A DNA stretch of 64,000 bases from Alopecurus myosuroides. Taxonomy: Eukaryota; Streptophyta; Magnoliopsida; Poales; Poaceae. The position numbers and the translations under genes were made by a program. The number at the start of each line of letters is the position of its first letter. Position 1 is the stretch's first letter. The stretch lies in assembly GCA_028641055.1 (NCBI GenBank), contig CM054063.1, forward strand, positions 46,315,920 to 46,379,919. Direction: 5' to 3'. Below, piece after piece: positions 33,702-45,254 of the stretch. The notes under the pieces are model-generated. The model worked only from the letters and a program-made list of their open reading frames with translations, had not been told where the DNA came from and ran no database searches.

Positions 33702-34015
33702 CGTCCGCGTCAACTACACGATCTCCACCGCATCGACACAGTCCGCGTCAACTACACGATCTCCACCGCATCGACGCCGTCCGCCTCGTCGACTACACGA
33801 CTTTCGCGTCGACTCCGTCCACCATGTCGAGTACATCTCCACCGCATCGACTCCGTCCACCGTGTCGAGTACATCTCCACCGGGTCGACGCCGTCCGCCT
33901 CGTCCACTACACGACTTCCGCGCCGACTCTGTCCGCCGTGTCGAGTACACCTCCACCTCGGCGACTCCGTCGACCGTGTTGGGTACACCTCCACCGCGTC
34001 GACTCCGACACGTCT
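33702..34015. repeat. Minisatellite, ~38-39 bp unit, about eight copies
   Basis: Units contain TACACGA or GTACATCTCCACC followed by CATCGAC/GGTCGAC and CCGTCC. Adjacent copies at 33827 and 33865 are 38 bases apart. The stretch is open in several frames on both strands, a by-product of the repeat rather than evidence for protein. Confidence 0.8.
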
Positions 34016-34260
34016 AGTCTCTGACACTTCTCGCCACGTTCCATCGGGAGGCAGAACAAGTGCTCAGTGCACCACGACATCACGCGACCATCAGTCAATC
34101 ATCGCGGAAAACATCGCGGCTCCACTACACAAAAAGGCACTCGCCACGCAGCAAGGAAAAGATTATGAGTATGCATCTCCCGCAAAAACCACGACTCCAC
34201 ATTACGATGTACATACACACCATTCGAAACAAAAGACAACACTTGTTGCGCATCCTCACA

Positions 34261-34436
34261 ACACGAAATCTCTTTCGTATAAGCCTCAAGACGCGAAATT
34301 TCTTTCACATGAGTACCCTGACACGAAATCTCTTTCGTATGGGCATTTCAACACGAAATATCTTTCGTGCAAGTACATTGACACGAAAACTTCTTTCATA
34401 TAAGCTTCATAAACGCGAAATCTCTTTCGCACAAGA
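34261..34436. repeat. 30-bp tandem hairpin array, six copies
   Basis: Units start ACACGAAATCTCTTTCGTAT at 34261, 34291, 34321, 34351, 34381 and 34413; five spacings are 30 bp or close. Each unit holds CGAAA-TCTC-TTTCG, a 5-bp stem with a 4-base loop, and base changes in some units weaken the stem. Confidence 0.9.
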
Positions 34437-35070
34437 TCAAGAAAAAGGAAGATTTTTTCACCTGAAAGATCGCAGAAATGCGACCAAGGTAAACTCACGA
34501 GTATGCGGCTCCCGCAACTCTACCTTACGATGTACTTACACATCTTTCTTATCCTGGATTGTTCGGCCGACTAGGCACATCTGGATGCCGTATTCTTTCG
34601 AGTACGAAGATAAGACCCAATAATCTCTCCTGTGGTCATGGAATCGCACTCAAGTTGCGTCCTCCAATAAACTTTCCGTGTCAACAACACGAAGAAAAAT
34701 CCTAGCGGACGCGCCGGGTATCCCTTTAGGTTAAGTTCGACTCGGTAAGACCTCCACGGCCCAGTCGCAACGATCACCTCGCCGGATTCGAGTCGGAGGT
34801 CTCGAATTCGTGTAGGCCAGAACCGTTTTTGCCATAGATGCAATTAATTGGCCCTGATCTTTCGGGAGAGCCAGGAGACTGAGCCACATCCTTCTGCGAA
34901 AACAGCCAACACAAGACACATTTATCACTCGATGCTCGAGTACATGAGCGCTTCGCGCACAGGGTATACACCCTCAAAAACAGGCGATTGAATGGCCAAA
35001 TGAAGAAATCAAGAACAAACTTTGAGTACTTACCCGACTATTCTCAGTCGAATAAACACTCGGGGGCTAC

Positions 35071-35580
35071 TAACGTGGGGATGACTCCTGGATCTATCGG
35101 GTGAGCCTACCCAGTCCAAGGCCCAAGACCTAGGCCCAAAGAGAGGTGTTATCCAGCGCTACTAGAAGGCCCAACGAAGTCCCACCCGCAAGACTTGCGG
35201 GTCAAGACAAGAACTCCTATTAGTAGTCTACTAGGACTCATGTAAATCCCTCCTGGCTCCATATATAAAGCCGGGAGAGAGGAGAGAAAATGGGGATCCA
35301 ATCTAGACAAGAGAAGAGGAAGACACAAGCCACAACTAGACTAGCCAATACATGGGATACCCCGTACACATCACCATGGCATCGCCATTGTAACAACTCG
35401 ACTATCTCGCAATAATACAGATCAGACAAGCAGGAGTAAGGGTTTTAACTCTACGAGGGCCCCAAACCTGGGTAAATCTTGCCTCCTTGTTAGCCGTCGA
35501 GATCACCAGCGCGTAAATCGTTCCTCTACTCGAAACCCTACTGGATCATCCGAGAGATTTGTCGACATGACTCATCGACA
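35071..35580 (+). mobile_element. LTR (510 bp) of a Gypsy element
   Basis: It follows the polypurine-like GGGGGCTAC. It starts TAACGTGGGGATGAC (the first G of TG is mutated to A) and ends CATGACTCATCGACA. ATATATAAAGCC at 35261 is the promoter TATA box. Length and layout suit an LTR with U3, R and U5. Confidence 0.7.
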
Positions 35581-35584
35581 AGGT

Positions 35585-37262
35585 CCACGGTGGTGGTGAG
35601 CTGCCGTGGAGGCGCGGCGGTCGTTGGAGACGAGGAAGACGATGCCTGCGGTCGACTGGAGCCCTCCTGGCTTGATTCCTCGCACGGAGACGCAGCCCGG
35701 AGCGCGGAGGAGGCAATGGTTGTCTAGGATTTGCTTGGTGCGACCTCTAACGCTGGCGATTCGACGGCGAACACGGTTAGGGTTTCGGTATTGGCAGCAC
35801 AGAGGGAGGAGCTCGGGGCTCGAGAGGGGGAGAGAGAATAGCAGAGCAACGTGGGGGGTCCCCTTATGGCGTTCGGAGGGAGAGGTGAGCTCGTGGGGGG
35901 GCCTGTCCGTCGAGGTGGCGCCATGCCCGCGTCCTTCCGGCACGGGGAAGAGAGGGACATATCAGTTTTACAAAAAAAAACTGGCCCTTTCTTTTCGTTT
36001 TGTTTTCAGCCCTATCTTCTTTTCTAGAATTAATTCAAAGCAATTAATTCAACCATTTAACCAATTCAAAATCCTTTGAAAACTTTCATACAATTCTCAT
36101 TTGATCTTAAGCACCACTGAAATTTTTTCCAAGATTTTTGGCTAACATTTTTAAGACACAAATGTTCTCCTTTCATTTCTGCGATCTATTTAAATTAATT
36201 AATTGATGCACTTGTTTAATTCAAAACCTTGTGATCTTCGGTGGAAAAATTATTATCTACCATAAGGAAGCACTGGTAGAAAATTTGGATCATTTTGAGA
36301 AAGTTTGTAGAACAAAATTGAATTAATTTCAAATCTGCCAGAAAAGAAAATGATTTATTTAAAATAGTTAGACACTTCCAAAAATCATGGGCTCTTGCAA
36401 GAATTCCTTATTTGGCATCAAGGGCCTATGGTAATATTTTCTAGAGCAAAAGGATAGAGTTGGTAGAACAAACTTGTTTTGCTTTTGAATTACTGATGTG
36501 AAGAAAATTGTTGTTTTCAGGGCTTTAATCAATTAAATTTTTGGTGCCCTCATTTGTGTGATCCTTATTTAACATGATTAAGTGCTGGTTAAGTTTTTAT
36601 CTCAATTGGAGAAACTTTACAGAAGTAACTTGTTTGAGTTTTCAGTTTCTGGCAATTTTGGTATCTTTACAAATAATAAGGCATTTGTTTTCTCCAACCC
36701 AACTTTGCCAAAATATTAGTGGAGGTTTGTAATACCAATTTAACATACCCCACCATTTCTGTTTTGAAGTTTGTTAAGTTGTGAAAATATTTGAATTCAA
36801 GATGGAGTGAGAAATTTTGATTGTCTTTTCCTTTTATTAACCTTTGAAATTTTTCCAAAGTTTTCACAAGTTCCATAAATCAATCTTGGAACTTCCTCAA
36901 CAATTTGGAAGCTCACAAAATATTTTTGTTTTGCCAATTGTGAAACTTCAAATTAGTAGAAAAATTACAAGGATGTAATTTGAACAATATGTTGAATATT
37001 TTTATGAGTGGTGCTGCCACCTCTCTAGTTTGTTTTCAACATTTGCTTTAGTTGATAATTGTTTTCTTTTGGAGTTTCTTATTTGAGAAATTGCATTGAT
37101 AATGAAATTTGGTTTTTGAATTCACCCAATTAAGAGTTTCTCACTTTTCAATTCTGATATTTTGTCAAGTTAAGATGGATGCTTATGATGCATGAAGAAA
37201 GAAAAAGTGAAAATTTTACCCAAATTTTGTAGTAGCTTTTTGTAGCAGCCTAGGGCTGTCAC
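35585..37262 (-). mobile_element. Antisense LTR-like sequence beginning TGTGACAGCCCTAGGC
   Basis: On the minus strand the sequence starts at 37262 with TGTGACAGCCCTAGGCTG, followed by a TGCATCATAAGCATC word and long AATTCAAA-rich sequence, then a GC-rich part near 35600-35950. The same organisation (TGTAACACC..., GCATCATAAGCATTGCATC, AT-rich, GC-rich) appears forward from 61294. The far end is not defined. The 123-codon frames in the GC-rich part are not supported as genes. Confidence 0.5.
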
Positions 37263-37588
37263 ATATACCCAAGCGTACACGTACCTGACATGTATGTATA
37301 TATATGTGTAAGTTTATGTATATTTTTTAGGTATGTATACCCCACTATGTGCATACCTAGGGGTATATATACGTACTATATATCCAAGGTATACATACCC
37401 GAGGTATCTATGATGTCTACATACATAAAATATATGGTATATATGTACTGGTGCCCGGGAACCATGGTGCCCCATTTGAGCTTCCTATGTATATATATAG
37501 TTCTAATCAGTAATCAAATGTTGCATAGTCTCCAGCAGAATAACGGTCGTACGTATATATATTACATTGATAGGAGGGTAGCTAGAAA
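37263..37588. other. Low-complexity TATATA/GTATAC sequence; no gene
   Basis: Dense alternating TATA, GTATAC and CGTAC words with no credible frame. Confidence 0.6.
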
Positions 37589-37980
37589 CTAGTTAGCGTT
37601 GTTATTCTTGAACTCCTTCCAATGTTCGTATGTGATAGCAGGAAATCTTGCTTGCACCTCGGCGAATTCGCTGTTCAAAAAGCTTCTGCGCAACCTCATC
37701 TTCCAAGAACAGAAGGCTCTTGGGAACTTGATGAGGGAGATTTGGTTCACAATATCCCCGCTTTGGTTGTAGTTATCGTAAATTGGCGGGAATTGGTAGA
37801 TTTGGTGAAACCTTTGAAGGAGGAGGTTTCGCAAATGAGGGTCGTCGTTGAGATTATGCGGGTTGATGTTGCATTCGACGCGAACAATGGACGCACACGT
37901 GTTGTTGTAACCCATTGCGACGTGCAACTAGATAGTAGGAAGACCACGCTCTGCGTCCACCCTGGTAAGCTCTTTTCTTC
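37589..37980 (-). pseudogene. Possible CACTA (En/Spm) transposon ORF fragment
   Basis: A 112-codon frame (37927-37589) includes FPRAFCSWKMRLRRSFLNSE and then a FPAITYEHWKEF ending. This resembles the part of plant En/Spm-associated proteins where a kinked Lys/Arg-rich helix precedes a 'W..F' motif. The family match is from memory and weak. No TIR is seen nearby. Confidence 0.3.
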
Positions 37981-38067
37981 GAGCCATCTACACACAAAAC
38001 AACTTGTGGTAGCCGCAATCAGCACATAATAAAAGATAGATCATGAAACGCGTATAGAAAATCAAGT

Positions 38068-38280
38068 AAAGCCCGCTAAGTATGCCATCTCTCTCGCATC
38101 GCTAAAGTCGAAAGGGAAGAAACACTTTCAAGATCCATATAGCTTGGCCAGGGCCGGTCGTAGAGATAGACTATGAAATGAATTAGGGTCCATATTAGTT
38201 TGTTCTGTGAATCCAGATTCATTTCATAGTCTTTCGCTACGGCGAACCCCAACCAGGCTACATGAATCATGAACTTATCT
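38068..38280. repeat. Foldback element-like inverted repeat
   Basis: AGACTATGAAATGAAT (38068+100, i.e. 38168-38183) pairs perfectly with ATTCATTTCATAGTCT (38217-38232) across a 33-base loop, with further partial pairing outside the arms (GTAG...CTAC). It is probably a small MITE or its remnant. Confidence 0.7.
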
Positions 38281-38591
38281 ATCCCCCCACGGCTTTGAGA
38301 CTACAAGATGAGATAATCGCCTCATGTTAAATATCAATGAAATATCCTAATTAAAATTCATCGATGGGGTATGAAGAAGAATGCAACATTGGCAGTCATA
38401 GAAGTTGTCAGGTCCAAAATGTCACTGGGAAACGTATGTGACCGACAATGCAACATACTCCTTATACCCATTGATGAACTTTAATTATATTGATCCTATA
38501 TATCCAACACCGACGGTCGATACACCGTCTACGTAAATCAACATCATTAATCCAACACTAACACTAGATAATTATCTATATACACTAATTA

Positions 38592-38722
38592 AATTTGGCA
38601 TCTAGAATCTAAACCTAAATGTCGCATATAGCATCTAAACCTAAACCTAAATGTGGCATATAGAATCTAAACCTAAACCTAAATGTGGCATATAGAATCT
38701 ATACCTAAATCTAAATGTGGCA
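38592..38722. repeat. Tandem repeat of ATCTAAACCTAAA...TGGCATATAGA units
   Basis: Four to five units of roughly 30-37 bp share AATGTGGCATATAGAATCTA followed by one or two ACCTAAA words. The ACCTAAA is only telomere-like, not the canonical CCCTAAA. Confidence 0.75.
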
Positions 38723-39239
38723 TACCTAAATTGTACATGGCAAGGGAGGGGATCCAAGGTGTGTATATACACCTTCTCGCGCGTGGGTACATGCCACAAG
38801 GAGGGCGATGGCGACGCGCGACGGGGAGGGCAAGGGGAAGGCGACGGAGCGGGGCAGCACTCGGGACGGGGCGAGGGAGTAGTTGCGGCGGGGCTTCTTA
38901 GAGAGGAGGGGTTCTGTGAGAGGCGAAGGGTGTGCGGGGGGTACCGGTGTACGGTGCCCTAAATAGAGCTCGGGGAGCACTAGAAGTGTGCGCGCAGGCG
39001 GAAACGCTGCTATAGGTTCTCTTATCGACAGCGTGCATGCGTGACCACACTCTGCTACTATTGGTTGCGTTGCCCAGAGCGCTTGGCCAACCATACTGGC
39101 AGCATGCGGGCATATCGACACGCTTCCTCTACTTCTCTCTTGAAGCGTACACAAGCATCCGCCCGATGCCAGTAACTACCAAAAGCGTGTTCCCAGACAG
39201 ACTCTCTCCTAATAGGTTTGCCCCTATAAGCTTTTTCCT
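38723..39239. other. GC-rich noncoding sequence; no gene supported
   Basis: Overlapping frames on both strands (up to 142 codons, minus) have no recognisable domain and appear to be GC-rich shadows. Confidence 0.4.
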
Positions 39240-39890
39240 ACTATAGGTTGTTCTCTCCTGTATGACTTCATGTTTAGAGTCTGGTGAGCTGTCTCACATG
39301 ATCGATACCACCGCTATGTAATTGTGCATGTTGTATTTGCTGGGATCCGATGAACCATGAGAATATGATTATTTTGTTCATGTCAATCTGAGATGTTTCA
39401 CTTATATTTGTAGAGAGTTTTAATCTTGTCTTGCAATGCTCTACAGTGTTTATGATTACCTTGGCCACGTAGTTGTTTTCACATCCAAGGAAGGGATTAT
39501 ATGCTAGATAGTGGGTTCATGCCTCCTTGTTGCATGCGCTGGAGTGACAGAAACATGCGAGGGGAGGATGTGTTGTTGCCACTATGAAGAAAATAGCGGT
39601 GCTCTTGTCTATGGATGGGAACCACTGTTTACATTACGTATTGATCTTAATGAATTTGTCTGTTGCACACTTAGCAATCACTTCGTTGTTGCAACTTAAT
39701 AGCAATTAATTTGCTAGATAGTTTTTTTGAGGTGGATTTTTAGATATGGATGCATGTTGGATAGCGGTCCACGTGACTTGATGTAATACCTACAATGTCA
39801 GAACATGTGAACTTTATATCATCATAATAGTATTGTTATACGTATGTTCATGATTTTTCAATTGCCCAGCAGTAATTTGTGAACCGAAGG
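39240..39890 (+). mobile_element. Degenerate LTR fragment related to the LTR at 54567-56155
   Basis: Ordered words match the 3' LTR at 55150-55745: GTTGTTCTCTCC, AGTGGGTTCATGCCTCC, GTGACAGAAAC, GAGGATGTGTTGTTGCC, TTGCAACTTAATA and CAATTGCCCAG. It is much more diverged and has neither ends nor an internal region. I regard it as an old fragment. Confidence 0.65.
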
Positions 39891-41029
39891 ATTCGACTCC
39901 CCGTCGACTAGACCGCAAAAGTCATCTACGGAACAACCAATTGATCCGAACCTCATTTTTATCAAAAACCAATTCAACACTCGTGGCCGTTCCACCACGC
40001 CAATATAACCTCAAGGGTCAATTGAGATAGATTGGAAAGACTCTGAATGATTCCAAAGGGGAAAGGACGGATATCCCGGTGTAGCCTTGATAAAATTCAA
40101 ATACGAGGTAAGTAGAGTAGTCTTGATACAGTTCTAGATTCACGTCATAGGAGTAGACTGACAACAAGTACAAAGAGCATAGCTTAAATCATCCAAATAT
40201 CGTCCTAACCTAGAACTGAACCAAAAGGTGTCTACTTATAGTCTAGGGGCGATCAATGGGGGAATTTCAGGAAATATTCCCTCAAATATTGCAGTTGCAG
40301 GAAAGTCGGCCAGGAGTCCGGCCTGACCGGCTGGGAGGCCGGGTGGTTCTGTAGGGTTGCCGACTTGGCTGGGTTGGAGGCCGGGCGACTCTGTCAGGGG
40401 GGCTTCCTGGGGGGGGGGGGGGGCGCAAGAGAGCCTGCCTAGGCTGGGCTTCCAGGCGGGGCGGTTTTGTTGGGTGGCCGTCCTGAGGGGTGTTGGGGGT
40501 GGGCCTGGCCTGGCTGGAGGGTGGGTTTTCTGGCCTTCTCATTCTTCCTCCTTTTATTCTTCTTCTTCGGGGCCACCTTCTCGGCCATCTTCTCGTGTCG
40601 TTTCTCGACGTCCTGATGACGCCAACCACCGCACCTCAGAGTAGCCCCTCCTCAGTCAAGTGCATTCTCGACTTCGGTCCACGGCAATTAAGCGTTGCAT
40701 GCTAAGTACATAATTTGTTCTTCTTTCCTTTGTCGTAAGGTCACATTGTTTGACGGCCGATGTGTTTTCACAGGCCAATAGTACTCCACGCGTAAGGCTC
40801 GCCTCATTGGCAACATACAGAACGCTTTGAGTCTGTATCTAAGGGTTACATCGAGCAACCAACATCTCAGACTTTCCACGACCAACCGATTGACCCTTCG
40901 TTGTTTAGGGTTTCTATTCCCCGTGTGTTGCCTAGTAACGGAAACGCTCCTATTCCATGGACACTTGATGAGGATCCCTCCATGAAGCTGGAACAAAGAA
41001 AGGGTTGGCATTTGTTGTGACAAAAAAGC
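39891..41029. other. Noncoding, with a G-rich segment at 40284-40560
   Basis: Contains repeats of GGCCGGGxGGxTCTG-like words and a run of 15 G (40409-40423). Frames in it are shadows. It may be a retroelement LTR remnant. Confidence 0.4.
40409..40423 (+). repeat. Poly-G run of 15
   Basis: Uninterrupted G15 within a G-rich region; it could form a G-quadruplex. It is also a place where assembly length errors are common. Confidence 0.9.
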
Positions 41030-42640
41030 CACCTCCATTTGGAGAAGATAACCCCACAAGGAACACCTGATGACACGCCTATCCATCGCCATTCAAGTCA
41101 ACTGCTACCACCATCCATCCTTGGTCGGATTAAAAAGGAAGCCGATAACTTGGGCAATGATGAAGCTACTGAATTTGACCAAGCCAATGATGCCCATGTA
41201 TGTGACATAGTAGGTAATATGCCTCTTGACGATGATTCTCCTGCCTACTGCGACTCTGGATGTATCGGTGTGAAGGATCTCTCGGAAAAGGAACGTCCTA
41301 CTGAGTGAAAGAAGTCTCTCATGTTTTGCATATCCCAAGAAACGCCTCCAGATGACGTCTTCACAAAACCAATTAAAAGAATTATAAGACCGCCAAGTTT
41401 TAAGCGGGCGGTCGAGGTGCGTCCACACAACCGGCTCCGGAGAAGAAGGGGAGGAAAAGACCTCATAAGAAGGGGAAAGCTGTCGTCAATCAGACAATTC
41501 AGAAAACATCCCGGTTGTGGCTAGGATTGCCGGGGGGGCTCGTAAGCATCATATCTTCGGCGATCCGAGCCTACCCCCCGCAGCGCTCGCACGCACGCAT
41601 GGGGATCTCCTAGACTTGCATAATGCTATCCTTTCAATAGAGGAGGACCTTAAGTCACAGAATATCCATTGTACCCGCTTTTCGCGGCCAAGGTGCCAAA
41701 GAACTTGGGATTTCATGGTACATACCCGACGGACGAGTTCTATCTGTGGTTTGAGGACATTTTTGACATCTACCACTTCCAACATCTTCGTCCCATCTTC
41801 CTCCGTCTTTATGCGCTCTGTATGGCCGCCACGGTTGCAAGAGGGGAAATCCCAGGGTTCACAATAGTGTCAGACACCTTCCAAAATAGTGAAGTCGGCC
41901 GTGACGCTGCGAGGGAGTACATGCAAAACTTCATGGTGGCAAATAAGGCCAAGCAAATCATGCTAGTACCTTGCACTATTAAGTAAGTTCTAGATTTCCA
42001 CCATTCTTCCACACGCATGAAGTTTAATTTGATGGTTAATTTGACGACGAGATGGTCTATTCGTTCGTTCTTGCGCAGAAGCCGCCACATCCTCCTCGTT
42101 CTGGACCCGTCATACTCAGATGCTATGATTTTGGACTCGAAGAAAGAGGTGGATCAGAAGGACCATGAGCTTTTGAAGTTAGTTCTGAATAGCGCTCTTG
42201 TTGGCTTCAACTTAACTGCAGGACACCTCATCAAAAATACAATAGAGGCACTACAATATGTAAGTATGTATCCCTCGCCTACCACAAGTACGCAGACAAT
42301 GACTGGACGATGGGTGCATACTATGTCTTTCATCACATGGAGGAGTACTTCCGCGATCAACAACAACTTCTACTACCATCTCGATCGCGTGTTCAACACA
42401 AAGACTGGGCAAACTGCGACCCAAAAGATCTCAACGAAGAGTTTTATCGCATCCAGCGTGTTCTTGGTGCAATCATCTTCAAGAATGTCTTCCTAGAAGA
42501 AGGGGAGTTCCACGCCAGCATACCGACGTCAAAGAAGGAGATACATAATCGCAACGTCCTATAGGGTGACCGCAGACCATTCAGAAAGATAGGTGACATT
42601 TTGTTTGATATGCCGGCGGCGGGAAAGTAATGAGGTGACA
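41030..42640 (+). pseudogene. Degenerate CACTA-associated Ulp1-like (peptidase C48) ORF
   Basis: Reading frames shift along the segment, but the order matches the Ulp1-like ORF carried by grass En/Spm (CACTA) elements. WFEDIFDIYHFQHLRPIFLR and RLYALCMAATVARGEIPG lie at 41750-41860. NFMVANKAKQIMLVPC is at 41925-41975, then HILLVLDPSYSDAMILDS after an apparent intron (42090-42130). YYVFHHMEEYFRD and EEFYRIQRVLGAIIFKNVF follow (42310-42490), ending GDRRPFRKIGDILFD near 42590. The family ORF continues in one frame, whereas here frames change and stops occur, so it is inactive. The segment upstream (41039-41308) is an acidic fragment probably of the same ORF. No transposase or TIR was found beside it. 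Confidence 0.7.
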
Positions 42641-43000
42641 ATGACGATCTAAACTTTCTTCCTAATTAATCTGACTACATGTACTTTCGAATGATCATGT
42701 TTTTGTTAGCATAATCCCCGTGTTTCGGTCTACCCAAGGTATATTACCAAAACACCGTAACCACTACCGCATTACTTGTAGATAGATCCTGGCTAGTTTT
42801 TGGAGTTCGCAAGTAGGAAGTTTTTGGTTATTCTACTATGAACCCCTTCATTTTGCGACTAGAGCAACCGAATTATGTGTTGGCGGGGTTGGAATGGGCG
42901 TAAAAAATACATCTGATCGATCAGAAGGGCTCAAGGTCCCCGGCGAGCCCACTTTGATATGCTCTAGTGACAGAGGAAACACATGGCTCGCACAAAGCTC
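42641..43000. other. No gene seen
   Basis: AT-rich spacer between two transposon ORF remnants. Confidence 0.5.
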
Positions 43001-43768
43001 TCAAGGCCGGGCATGATTTGCAACACATGAGTCACAACTTTGGTATGGGTAGTCAAAATAGAGGGCAAGGCGTGCAACGGCACCGAAATATCCCCAACAC
43101 GAGGAGAGAAACAACCATAGAACTATGCTCCCCCTGTCCTCCGCAGAGCCAACTTTAACGTCACCATGAGGACACCACATAGGAGTGGCCTTCAACATAG
43201 CATGCAAAGGAGAGAACCTGCTCAAAGTAGCCTCTGCCCGCTCGAAAAAAACTCCCAACCTGCGCAAGGTATTCTTGTAGGCTGCTTAGCCTGAGCAGCC
43301 AGAGTGCATCGCAACGCCACATCAAACAGAAAGGCCGCTCCAGCGGGAGCAGAAACGACCGACTCCCATCGCCTGAATGGAAGAACCTTGGAGGGAGGCG
43401 TGGATCCCATCGACCTCACACGAGAAGATGGAGCATGGTGATGCATGATGCCATGGCGGGACACTGGTGACGCGTCAAGGCATGCTACCAAGCTTAAACG
43501 GGCGCCACGGATTGTGGCATTTGCGAGCATGATGACCATCCTCCATGTTGGCATCCCCCGCCATGCATTTAGCGCTGGGTTGATTCGAATGAGCGGCCAT
43601 GGACGAGTTTTTGGGAGCTGATGGCGTCATCCGGGCCAAATCTTCCTCATTGTCATGATCCTCACTAGCGAGAGAGACCCACGACTCGGTCACCATGCCC
43701 ACACCCGGAGCGGGAGCCTGCCAGAGTGGGGACCCTGTGAGGCGGTCGGCGGTAGCTGCAAGGACCAT
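43001..43768 (-). pseudogene. Degenerate LINE-like ORF fragment with zinc knuckle remnant
   Basis: On the minus strand, frames at 43768-43475, 43554-43222 and 43267-43001 overlap with shifts and carry blocks I recall from grass retroelement ORF1-type proteins: GHHARKCHNPWRPFKL (part of a CCHC knuckle), HAPSSRVRSMGSTPPSKVLP, FRRWESVVSAPAGAA and VFFERAEATLSRFSPL. At least two frameshifts separate them. No reverse transcriptase is nearby. The assignment to LINEs specifically is uncertain. Confidence 0.5.
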
Positions 43769-44094
43769 AGAATCACAACTCCATCAGCAGCGACCTCGCA
43801 TCAGCTGCGCGACCAAAGTTGTGATGGTGCCAAAGAGGAGTGGCAGGAACAGGACGGAGGACGTGGTTCAGAGGAAGAGGTCGTCCCAGTAGCAGAGAGA
43901 GACCGAGATCGAATTCAATGTAAGTGTGCTATTTTATTCCCCTTCCTGCCTAACCTCTATTCAACATATTTGTTGTTTCAATTAAAAGAAACAGAATTGT
44001 ATTAATTGCAGGCAGAGATGACACGTTCGTAGCTGATTGAACAACAGTTGTAATTAATTATCTATCAGCTATAGCTACAACTGGAGCAAGAAAT
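43769..44094. other. No gene seen
   Basis: Spacer that includes the former 3' flank of the membrane-protein gene disrupted by the hAT element. No supported frame. Confidence 0.4.
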
Positions 44095-44126
44095 CTACTG
44101 GGGTAAGAGCGCATCATGATGCTCAC

Positions 44127-44924
44127 CTACGCTGCACGGATACGACGTCCAGAGGCCGTGTCCGTGTCCGATACCGTACCCGATACCAATTCCTGTTCGA
44201 TACCGCTTCGATACGTATCGCGTGAGTATCGGTAAATAAAACATTTAAAGTAATTAAGGATACCATTTGGATACGTATCGGACCTGAACTTGGATACGGC
44301 CCAACCCACGTAACCTTCAATCCCGCACATGCATACACATCGAATCTCCATTCTCCGAAACATAGCCGCCTCGTCCTCATTCCTTAGCGCGACCGATCAA
44401 ATAGAGCCATTCCCTGTCCCCCCGGCTTCTCCCTCCCCGTCTCTCCCTTGTCAGCAACTACAGCCAGCAGCGAGCAACTCTCTGCCTCCCCAGCTCCCCT
44501 TGCCAGCTCCCTGCCTTGGTGCTCCCCCCTCGCCAGCAATAACCAACAGTAGACGATGACAAGCCAGCAAACTAGCCACCCGAACCCGCTAGGCTTCCAC
44601 CCGCACTCTCCGGCGACCCAGCCACGCCCACGCTGGCATGTATACTCCCTGGTTTCTCGGCTCTCCCTTCTGTGCATTCCTCTTCCTCCCCTTTCTATAT
44701 CTCTCTTTAAGAGTTTAACTAGTTGATTGGTTCCCATATACCAACATAAAATAAATAATGCCTAGTGTTCATTCTGTTGCTTGTTTCTAGCTAACAAATT
44801 TATTTGTTGATTTATTTTTAAATTATTAAACCGTATCCTCGTATTGGCGCATATTCAGAATGTTGTATTTCCGTATCCGTATCGACCCGATACCGATACT
44901 CGTATCCGTATCGGTGCTGCGTAG
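44127..44924. mobile_element. Non-autonomous hAT element with 8-bp target duplication
   Basis: The left end CTACGCTGCACGGATACG and the right end (inverted) CTACGCAGCACCGATACGG are terminal inverted repeats with two mismatches. They are flanked by a perfect ATGCTCAC duplication (44119-44126 and 44925-44932). Eight-base duplications are the hallmark of hAT transposons. Subterminal GATACGTATCG-like palindromes recur at both ends. It is 798 bp long with no transposase frame, so it needed a helper. It interrupts a coding frame on the minus strand. Confidence 0.93.
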
Positions 44925-45254
44925 ATGCTCACGTTGGACACCAACTTGGCGTTCTGTTACAAGAAAAAAAGACAGGGATAGAAGGATGAATGGAACTAAA
45001 ATTAATGGGACAAAGATGATCAAACTGTAGTCATTAGCCGCCATGAAGAGGGATCCGATTAAAGTGATGCCGCCGACGGCGAACATTATGGACATGCAGA
45101 TCCACATACTATGTTCGTCGGGCTTCGCCACCAAGGTTTGTTCGCCGCAGACATGAAAGGCCAGGTTGACCATGAGGTCCCTTCCAATTTCTGCGCACAC
45201 CACACGGTTGGTCCGGGGAAAGGCAGGCTCCGTCATGGCCTCCATGTCGGCCAT
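44826..45254 (-). CDS. Small two-helix membrane protein, 3' end replaced by a hAT insertion
   Basis: I do not recognise the family. The frame runs 142 codons from ATG 45254. Residues ~1-50 are soluble, with Cys and charged residues (VCAEIGRDLMVNLAF). Two hydrophobic helices follow at about 51-71 (ICMSIMFAVGGITLIGSLF) and 77-99. The last 32 residues are read from the hAT element. Without the element the frame would pass into HHDALLPQ and stop at 44095, giving about 117 residues, so the insertion swaps seven native residues for a foreign Asp/Thr/Ile-rich tail. A TTGTAACAG acceptor-like site lies near 44967, so a spliced model is also possible. The upstream TTCAG before 45265 may end a leader intron. 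Confidence 0.5.
   Translation of the reverse strand: MADMEAMTEPAFPRTNRVVCAEIGRDLMVNLAFHVCGEQTLVAKPDEHSMWICMSIMFAVGGITLIGSLFMAANDYSLIIFVPLILVPFILLSLSFFLVTERQVGVQREHLRSTDTDTSIGIGSIRIRKYNILNMRQYEDTV

Larger units (their letters stand above)
33600..35580 (+). mobile_element. 3' part of a Gypsy LTR retrotransposon
   Basis: The internal region ends in ACTCGGGGGCTAC, a polypurine-tract-like word common in Triticeae Gypsy elements, directly before an LTR (35071-35580). Upstream lie two minisatellites of the internal region. No gag or pol frame survives and the 5' LTR is not in view, so this is a truncated element. Confidence 0.6.

Noticed and set aside
33586..34027. 123-143 codon Ser/Thr/Pro-rich frames
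   Set aside because: They arise from the 38-39 bp minisatellite, which is open in several frames on both strands.
34261..34436. CRISPR-like array
   Set aside because: The units are contiguous tandem repeats without unique spacers, in a plant retrotransposon.
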